Source: JAJDFU01 sp964641965
GTDB taxonomy: Bacteria; Bacteroidota; Bacteroidia; Chitinophagales; Saprospiraceae
Direction: 5' to 3'
DNA length: 6,969 nt
Assembly: GCA_964641965.1 (NCBI GenBank)
Contig: CAZXLD010000094.1
Coordinates: 1-6,969 of the forward strand
In this document: in pieces, positions 1 through 3,937 of the stretch
How the letters are laid out: the number at the start of each line of letters is the position of its first letter
Numbering within the stretch: position 1 is the first letter of the stretch
The notes under the pieces: generated by a model
What the model saw: only the letters and a program-made list of their open reading frames with translations
Database searches by the model: none
What the model was told of the DNA's origin: nothing
Position numbers and translations under genes: made by a program

Positions 1-175
1 CTGCTGAAACAGAAGTGGCGAATTCGGGTAGGGGAGAGGAGATCGTCTGAGGAGCCAGCATAGTGGCACTATCACTTGCTTGCGGTTGTTGATTTTCGGT
101 TGTTTCCATCGAAGGGGTGGGAGTACACGATAGAAGCATCAAAAATAAAATACCGGCGATTGCCCATTGTTTCAT
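1..175 (-). CDS. Partial lipoprotein, N-terminal 58 residues, runs off left edge
   Basis: An ATG at 175 opens a frame that continues to the window edge without a stop. The visible N-terminus begins MKQWAIAGILFLMLLSCTPT. This is a textbook lipoprotein signal: a Lys near the start, a hydrophobic stretch, and a lipobox L14-L15-S16-C17, so Cys17 should be lipidated. It is followed by a Gln/Thr/Ser/Pro-rich linker without obvious fold (about residues 18-58). The linker has no strongly acidic run right after the Cys, so there is no clear surface-export signal. The gene starts 47 nt after the stop of the hydrolase gene on the same strand, so cotranscription is plausible. The functional domain lies outside the window and no role can be assigned. 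The call of lipoprotein start is fairly safe; the product is unknown. Confidence 0.7.
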   Translation of the reverse strand, partial: MKQWAIAGILFLMLLSCTPTPSMETTENQQPQASDSATMLAPQTISSPLPEFATSVSA

Positions 176-222
176 AATCAAATACTTAAGTTGCTTAGAT
201 CGATAGGTTGTTATCTGACGAC

Positions 223-1545
223 TCAACGACTTTCCTCTTCACCAACTAATTCTTGCGCCCATCGGATAATGATGCCGCTTATATCGTCTTCCCAAACACC
301 AGACTCTCCTTTGAAGGAGTTAGTTGCGCTGCAGTGGATTGTATTCCAATGATCCAAGCCTTCGTATTCGTAGAGAAGGTGATCTTGGTGTCCGTTGGGC
401 TCTAAAACGTCGATGATTTTCTGATTGTCGAAAGCGGACATTATCCAGTCATTGGTGCCCCGCAATATGCGGACGGGCACGGTTACCTGTTCCCATGCAC
501 TTGCCAGATCGAAATCTTGTAATTGTTGATAGTAGGTCATCGGACGACCGTACATATGAGCTGGTGAATGGTAGTTGTATTTGGCAATTGCAGGATACTC
601 ATCAATAAGCTCCTGATAGCTCTTCTTCTGAATCAACATTCCATAGTACAGCGGAATGTAGGCCTGATTCATTTCGCGGGTGATCTCGCTTTCCGAATCG
701 CCGCTCATCTGGCGGATGCGCCGCTCGATTTCCAGCATGTGTTCGAACCAGGATTTGAAGAAGGTACCGTCCGAAATGACTCCCGTAAAATTGAATTCGT
801 TGGCAATCAAAGGGGCGAGTGCACTTCCCATACTCGACCCATAAACCACAATTCGGGAGGAATCTACGTAGGGCAGGGTCTTGAGGTGCTGAGCGGCAAT
901 GCGATAACCGTTCAGCTCGGTCAAAAAATCCGTTTCGCTACAGGCACCCTCGCTATCTCCAACTCCCGGCTTTTCGATACGTAGAACCACCATCCCCGAT
1001 TTTCCGACTAACTCATTGATCATCCTTACCCAATTGGAGCTCCTGGAGGAGGTTTGCTCGATACTGGAACAGCTCAATCCCTGTAACAGAAATAAAGCGG
1101 GTTGTGGACCTTCGACCTTTTCCGGACGGGTAATGATGACTCGCTGACGCAGCCCGTAATCGCTGATCAGACTGGTGTAGCGGGTGGTGATCCCTGGGTG
1201 GGTTTCGTGGGGTAGTTCATTCAGGGAGACGGCAACACGGATATTTTTCAATCCTCTCTTAACCAACAGTTCGGTGGGCCGATTGCCGCGGAGGGCGTAT
1301 CGTTGATCCGACCATTTATCAGGCGATAGCACTAAGGAGCCATTTATTTGGAGAAGGCGATCTCCTTGCTGTAGGCCTACCTTTTTCAATGGAGCGTTTG
1401 GCTCAATCCGTTCGATGACCACCCCTGGCATTTTGCCGTCAGGAGGGCGAATGGTCGCCTCAAAGGAAGCTCTTCTGGCTAATTCCTGGCCAAAGCAAAG
1501 AAGAACACTACAAACAAGCAGACCAGTAATCAGAAAACGTCGCAT
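223..1545 (-). CDS. Exported PDZ-domain alpha/beta hydrolase (probable serine esterase/peptidase)
   Basis: The protein has 440 residues from the ATG at 1545; a GTG one codon upstream (1548) is an alternative start. Residues 1-20 form a signal peptide (Arg-Arg, then a hydrophobic run ending CFGQ), so it should act in the periplasm or outside the cell. Residues about 35-110 look like a PDZ domain (GVVIERIEPNAPLKKVGLQQGDRL pattern, shortened here: ApL-KvGLQqGDrLLqING), which would bind peptide ends. From about 145 to the C-terminus is an alpha/beta hydrolase. It shows GVGDSEG after strand 4, the nucleophile elbow G-S-S-M-G with Ser238, a likely acid Asp366 in GTNDW, and a likely His399 in GLDHW. 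All three triad residues are therefore present. The family covers esterases, dienelactone-hydrolase-like enzymes and prolyl-oligopeptidase-type peptidases; the substrate cannot be told from sequence. It diverges from the LytTR gene and lies upstream of the partial lipoprotein gene on the same strand. Fold call firm, substrate unknown. Confidence 0.88.
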   Translation of the reverse strand: MRRFLITGLLVCSVLLCFGQELARRASFEATIRPPDGKMPGVVIERIEPNAPLKKVGLQQGDRLLQINGSLVLSPDKWSDQRYALRGNRPTELLVKRGLKNIRVAVSLNELPHETHPGITTRYTSLISDYGLRQRVIITRPEKVEGPQPALFLLQGLSCSSIEQTSSRSSNWVRMINELVGKSGMVVLRIEKPGVGDSEGACSETDFLTELNGYRIAAQHLKTLPYVDSSRIVVYGSSMGSALAPLIANEFNFTGVISDGTFFKSWFEHMLEIERRIRQMSGDSESEITREMNQAYIPLYYGMLIQKKSYQELIDEYPAIAKYNYHSPAHMYGRPMTYYQQLQDFDLASAWEQVTVPVRILRGTNDWIMSAFDNQKIIDVLEPNGHQDHLLYEYEGLDHWNTIHCSATNSFKGESGVWEDDISGIIIRWAQELVGEEESR

Positions 1546-1604
1546 CACTTTTTACCTGCAATGCTAGGGGGGGTGGCAACGTGGATTTTGGTTTTTACAC
1601 GAAT

Positions 1605-1610
1605 AGGAGG
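1605..1610 (+). promoter_or_regulatory. Perfect AGGAGG ribosome-binding site
   Basis: AGGAGG lies 7 nt upstream of an ATG at 1618, not upstream of the LytTR gene start at 1659, which is 48 nt away. The best-looking ribosome site in this leader therefore serves a 9-codon frame, and the main start has only a weak AGGA-like match (CCAGGA, 1637-1642). Strong Shine-Dalgarno sites are not the rule in Bacteroidota, so the match may partly be chance. Confidence 0.4.
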
Positions 1611-1617
1611 CAATTTT

Positions 1618-1647
1618 ATGTGGAACGCTTCTTTTCCAGGATTCTAA
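1618..1647 (+). CDS. Possible 9-codon leader peptide ahead of the LytTR gene
   Basis: The frame reads MWNASFPGF and stops at TAA 1645-1647. It has an ideal AGGAGG at 7-nt spacing. Its stop lies 11 nt before the ATG at 1659, close enough for translational coupling or reinitiation. A second minimal frame, ATG GTT GAA TAA at 1647-1658, abuts the 1659 start in the same frame. There are no runs of a single amino acid that would suggest classic attenuation, and no clear terminator hairpin was seen. It may be a real coupling peptide or a chance ATG. Confidence 0.25.
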   Translation: MWNASFPGF

Positions 1648-1658
1648 TGGTTGAATAA

Positions 1659-1886
1659 ATGGCAGCTTTGCAGTTTTCCGGAGCGAAGCCCGGACATCAT
1701 CTTTTATTCTGGCTATTGTACTACCTTGCTTTCAGTCTGATTTGGGCGAAGGACGGTAATTACTATGAATCCTTTCTGTTAGAATTGTTGTTGCTACCCT
1801 TCCGGATGATTGCCGTTTACGGTATGCTGTACCTAGTGTTTCCAAGGAGCCTACTGCGAAAGCGCTACATGGTGTTTGGAGTATAG
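1659..1886 (+). CDS. N-terminal membrane fragment of the LytTR regulator (75 aa)
   Basis: This is the upstream piece before the TAG. It carries two hydrophobic segments (HHLLFWLLYYLAFSLIWA and a second at about 40-62) and ends with basic RSLLRKRYMVFGV, which would be a cytoplasmic or periplasmic loop leading into membrane segment 3. A TAA (1656-1658) lies directly before the ATG, so the frame cannot extend upstream. By itself it has no recognisable function; it is best read as the first part of the interrupted gene. Confidence 0.5.
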   Translation: MAALQFSGAKPGHHLLFWLLYYLAFSLIWAKDGNYYESFLLELLLLPFRMIAVYGMLYLVFPRSLLRKRYMVFGV

Positions 1887-1889
1887 TAT

Positions 1890-2441
1890 GTGAGTTTGCT
1901 CTTGCTTTGCAGCCTTGGCCAACGGGTGAACATTCACTTCTACTACGAGGGGTATCAGGGGATCGATTGGTTGGCATTTTTCGATTTCAATGCCATCATC
2001 CGGTCGTTCCTCCTGATCAATTCTACGGTCCTGCTCGTCGGGGGAATCTACATGTTCCTCCTCTACCTTACCGAGAAAGAGCGGGCCGAAGGGCTACAAC
2101 AGCAACTCTTCCGAACAGCAACATCCAACACCATCGATATCAAATCCGATAAGCGGTTTTACCGGGTGCCAATTAGTGAGATTTACTACCCGGAAGGCAT
2201 GGGAAACTATATCACCTACCACTTAAACGATCGTCGGAAACTCATCAGTTATTCGAGTTTGAAAGAGGCACTTGCTCGGTTGCCAGGGGATTTTCTCCGC
2301 ATCCACAAATCCTACATCGTCAATCGCAACCACATTCATTCGTACAATTCAGAAAGTGTGGAAGTGAATGGGCGACTCCTACCCATCGGTAAATCGAGCA
2401 GTGAACAGGTACTGGAAAAGATTCAGACACTGGTCGAGTAA
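1890..2441 (+). CDS. LytTR DNA-binding protein with two membrane segments, downstream piece (183 aa)
   Basis: The piece could start at GTG 1890, only 3 nt after the TAG. A GGAG at 1878-1881 sits 8 nt upstream of this GTG, so restart after termination is physically plausible. Residues 2-9 are the tail of a broken membrane segment, and residues about 30-60 make one long hydrophobic stretch. The LytTR domain covers about 80-180. It has the expected landmarks: ISEIYYPEGMGNY for the early strands, SSLKEALARLP, then FLRIHKSYIVN (135-145) and PIGKSS near the end. LytTR domains bind DNA direct repeats through a beta-fold. No receiver domain is present, so it would not be a normal response regulator. 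If made alone it could still be a membrane-tethered or constitutive DNA binder. Confidence 0.65.
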   Translation: MSLLLLCSLGQRVNIHFYYEGYQGIDWLAFFDFNAIIRSFLLINSTVLLVGGIYMFLLYLTEKERAEGLQQQLFRTATSNTIDIKSDKRFYRVPISEIYYPEGMGNYITYHLNDRRKLISYSSLKEALARLPGDFLRIHKSYIVNRNHIHSYNSESVEVNGRLLPIGKSSSEQVLEKIQTLVE

Positions 2442-2473
2442 ATGCCTGAAATACCCGCACACCGCCGGATCGG

Positions 2474-3226
2474 CTACCTGTTGTGCGAGGCTCTTGCCAA
2501 TTTGATGGCCTCTGCCACCTCGCCCGTCCAGGGGGTGCCGTGGCCGGGCAAGATGGTTACGTGCCCCAATTCAGTCAGCCGGTCCAAGGAGCTGTGCGCC
2601 TCTTTGAAGCTGGCATTTAGGACCGGATGGGTAAGCTGCGGCATCCCTAAGGCGCCGGTTAGCAAATTCCGCGTGACGATGCTATCTCCACTCACCAATG
2701 CGCCCCGTTCTGGCAAGTGAAGTACGATTTCGCCCTTGGTGTGACCAGGCGTATGTATCACCTGGGGCCGACCGGGAATCTCCAATCGCTGGCCATCCTT
2801 GATGGGCTGCACCGCTCGCAGATGGGGCAGCGTGAACACGCCCTTGACAATGGCTACTCCTAGCATGGTAGCTATGTAGGCCCGCCAGGCATTAGTGAGC
2901 AACCCGGCCCAGGGCAACTGTAACGGCCGCTGGGCCATCCGGGCATCATCCGCGTGGATGTACACGGGCACGTTTGCTTCCTTCCGGACCCGCTCCGCAA
3001 ATCCAATATGATCGGCGTGGGCGTGGGTCAATACGATGGCCTCTACATCTTTCATCGCGTATCCAAGGGTTTCGAGTCCCCGGCGGAATACCTTGTAATG
3101 GCCGGGAAATCCGGCATCGACAAGAGTCAAACGGCCGCCTTCCTCGATGAGGTACCAATTGAAGGGGCCGGTCTCGAAGTGGAAAATACCGGGAGCTACT
3201 GCGAATTGCTGCTTTGTGTTTGTCAT
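2474..3226 (-). CDS. Metallo-beta-lactamase-fold hydrolase
   Basis: The ATG at 3226 gives 250 residues; a TTG at 3244 would add six residues but lies within the operator arm upstream, so 3226 is preferred. There is no signal peptide, so it should be cytoplasmic. The metal-site motifs are complete: THAHADH with His68, His70, Asp72 and His73; HTPGHT with His162; SGDS with Asp181; and PGHG with His229. The early VDAGFPGH and the order of motifs are typical of the glyoxalase II/RNase Z/lactonase-like branch, which normally binds two zinc or iron ions and cleaves thioesters, lactones or similar bonds. The exact substrate is not readable. An insertion at about 97-135 (hydrophobic, Trp/Leu-rich) could form the substrate lid. 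It lies 51 nt downstream of the TetR gene on the same strand with its own operator-like repeat. The sequence is visibly more GC-rich than the TPR gene. Confidence 0.88.
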   Translation of the reverse strand: MTNTKQQFAVAPGIFHFETGPFNWYLIEEGGRLTLVDAGFPGHYKVFRRGLETLGYAMKDVEAIVLTHAHADHIGFAERVRKEANVPVYIHADDARMAQRPLQLPWAGLLTNAWRAYIATMLGVAIVKGVFTLPHLRAVQPIKDGQRLEIPGRPQVIHTPGHTKGEIVLHLPERGALVSGDSIVTRNLLTGALGMPQLTHPVLNASFKEAHSSLDRLTELGHVTILPGHGTPWTGEVAEAIKLARASHNR

Positions 3227-3242
3227 GATATAAACGGTTATC

Positions 3243-3266
3243 AAAACATACTGATTGGTATGTTTT
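3243..3266 (-). promoter_or_regulatory. TetR-type operator upstream of the MBL gene
   Basis: This is a perfect inverted repeat with 9-bp arms AAAACATAC and GTATGTTTT around the 6-bp spacer TGATTG. It lies 16 nt upstream of the MBL ATG and 11 nt after the TetR stop codon. Twenty of its 24 positions match the repeat in front of the TetR gene. Length and ATAC...GTAT symmetry fit the operators of TetR/AcrR repressors. Binding is inferred, not shown. Confidence 0.65.
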
Positions 3267-3274
3267 TGAGTAAA
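3243..3274 (-). promoter_or_regulatory. Possible Bacteroidota promoter for the MBL gene
   Basis: On the minus strand TTTA (3274-3271) is followed after 20 nt by TATGTTTT (3250-3243). These are one mismatch each from the Bacteroidota -33 TTTG and -7 TAnnTTTG elements. The -7 box overlaps one arm of the operator. The layout is the same as in front of the TetR gene, which raises its credibility; it would allow the MBL gene to be transcribed independently of TetR. Confidence 0.35.
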
Positions 3275-3277
3275 AAA

Positions 3278-3868
3278 TTAAGCCAGTGCGGCCAGGTAAA
3301 TTTTCAGTTGCTTCAAGTAAGACCGGTACAGCTTTAAATCCTCGTACACTTTGCCCGTACCGCGCAGCCCCTCGTAGCTGACGATAATGAACTCAGCGGC
3401 CGATTGAGTGTCTACGGATGGGTTGACCAGTCGTTTTCCCTTTGCTCGCTCCAATTCATTGGCGATAACAGTTTTCCATTCCTCAAGTAAGTACCTCAAG
3501 GCCACCTTGAACGAGTCCTTGACGGGGCTCATCTCCTGAATCAAATTGTTCAGGGGGCAGCCGTAGCGGATGTCGAAGTCCCGATCCTCGAGTAGATTTT
3601 TCCGGATGGTTCGATAGATGCTCTCCAATGGATTATCTGAACCTTGCAACGGCTGAACGAGTAAGCCTATAAGCCGGGGAGCCACCACTTCCTGGATCAT
3701 AGCCAGCCCCATAGCCTCCTTGTCCTTGAAGTGGTAGAAGAAGGCCCCCTTCGTCACCTGCGTCGTCTTGATAATCTTATCAATACTTGTCGCCTGGTAG
3801 CCGTTCTGATAGATCAATTCGAACGACTTACTCAGAATATGCTGTCGGGTTTGTGCTGCTTTATCCAC
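3278..3868 (-). CDS. TetR/AcrR-family transcriptional repressor
   Basis: The 196-residue protein is normal for the family. It starts at GTG 3868; the upstream frame runs to a TAG without any ATG, GTG or TTG. Residues about 5-50 are the TetR_N DNA-binding region: TRQHILSKSFELIYQNGY as the first helix, then the helix-turn-helix ATSIDKIIKTTQVTKGAFFYHF, closing with KDKEAM. The C-terminal half (about 70-190) is the helical ligand-binding and dimer part, with a GCPLNNLIQEMSP segment found in one TetR_C subgroup; the inducer cannot be predicted. An operator-like repeat begins 4 nt upstream of its start and a second copy lies in front of the MBL gene downstream. Autorepression and repression of the MBL gene are therefore the simplest reading. 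The substrate or product of the MBL enzyme is a candidate inducer. Confidence 0.88.
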   Translation of the reverse strand: MDKAAQTRQHILSKSFELIYQNGYQATSIDKIIKTTQVTKGAFFYHFKDKEAMGLAMIQEVVAPRLIGLLVQPLQGSDNPLESIYRTIRKNLLEDRDFDIRYGCPLNNLIQEMSPVKDSFKVALRYLLEEWKTVIANELERAKGKRLVNPSVDTQSAAEFIIVSYEGLRGTGKVYEDLKLYRSYLKQLKIYLAALA

Positions 3869-3872
3869 GCTG

Positions 3873-3896
3873 TAAAAATACTGAATAGTATGTTTT
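3873..3896 (-). promoter_or_regulatory. TetR-type operator upstream of the TetR gene
   Basis: The left arm is TAAAAATAC, the spacer TGAATA and the right arm GTATGTTTT on the plus strand. The right arm is identical to that of the MBL operator, and the left arm differs at two positions. The core ATACT-GAAT-AGTAT is a perfect 5-bp inverted repeat. It ends 4 nt before the GTG start, a position suited to autoregulation by blocking RNA polymerase. Confidence 0.6.
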
Positions 3897-3904
3897 GGCC
3901 CAAA
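3873..3904 (-). promoter_or_regulatory. Possible Bacteroidota promoter for the TetR gene
   Basis: On the minus strand a perfect TTTG (3904-3901) is followed after 20 nt by TATTTTTA (3880-3873), one mismatch from TAnnTTTG. The operator arms lie in the spacer and over the -7 box. A start site a few nt downstream would give an almost leaderless mRNA beginning near the GTG at 3868. It is judged by pattern only. Confidence 0.4.
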
Positions 3905-3937
3905 TCCCTAATCGATCAAATCATTCTTAGAACACTC

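Larger units (their letters stand above)
1659..2441 (+). pseudogene. Membrane-anchored LytTR transcriptional regulator, interrupted by one in-frame TAG
   Basis: Reading frame 1659-2441 is continuous except for TAG at 1884-1886 (codon 76); no frameshift is needed to join the two halves. Ignoring the stop gives a protein of about 260 residues. It has four likely membrane segments (about 13-31, 40-62, 68-86, 108-137) resembling the sensor half of LytS/YehU-type histidine kinases, a short linker with TEKERAEGLQQQ, and a C-terminal LytTR DNA-binding domain (about 158-255). The kinase domain is absent: the sensor part is joined directly to the DNA-binding part, a layout found in Bacteroidota. The stop falls inside the third membrane segment, between FGV and YVSLLLLC, which argues that this was one gene. 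Possible explanations are a recent nonsense mutation, a sequencing error, amber readthrough, or restart at GTG 1890. The LytTR half shows no further decay, so inactivation, if real, is recent. Confidence 0.65.

Noticed and set aside
568..984. Plus-strand open frame of 138 codons
   Set aside because: It is antisense to the hydrolase, whose frame has a signal peptide, PDZ and full catalytic motifs; the antisense translation shows no recognisable domain.
1567..1573. Run of seven G in the divergent intergenic region as a phase-variation tract
   Set aside because: Seven bases is short for slippage, and it lies outside any reading frame and is not placed between recognisable promoter elements.
2442..2473. 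Terminator between the convergent LytTR and MBL genes
   Set aside because: The 32 nt contain no clear stem with a T-run on either strand.
2954..3337. Plus-strand open frame of 127 codons across the MBL start and operator
   Set aside because: It is antisense to the MBL gene and its promoter region and shows no domain; the minus strand has the zinc-site motifs.
3905..3937. Terminator after the TPR gene
   Set aside because: Only a 4-bp CTAA/TTAG pairing and no T-tract were seen; readthrough into the TetR gene cannot be excluded.
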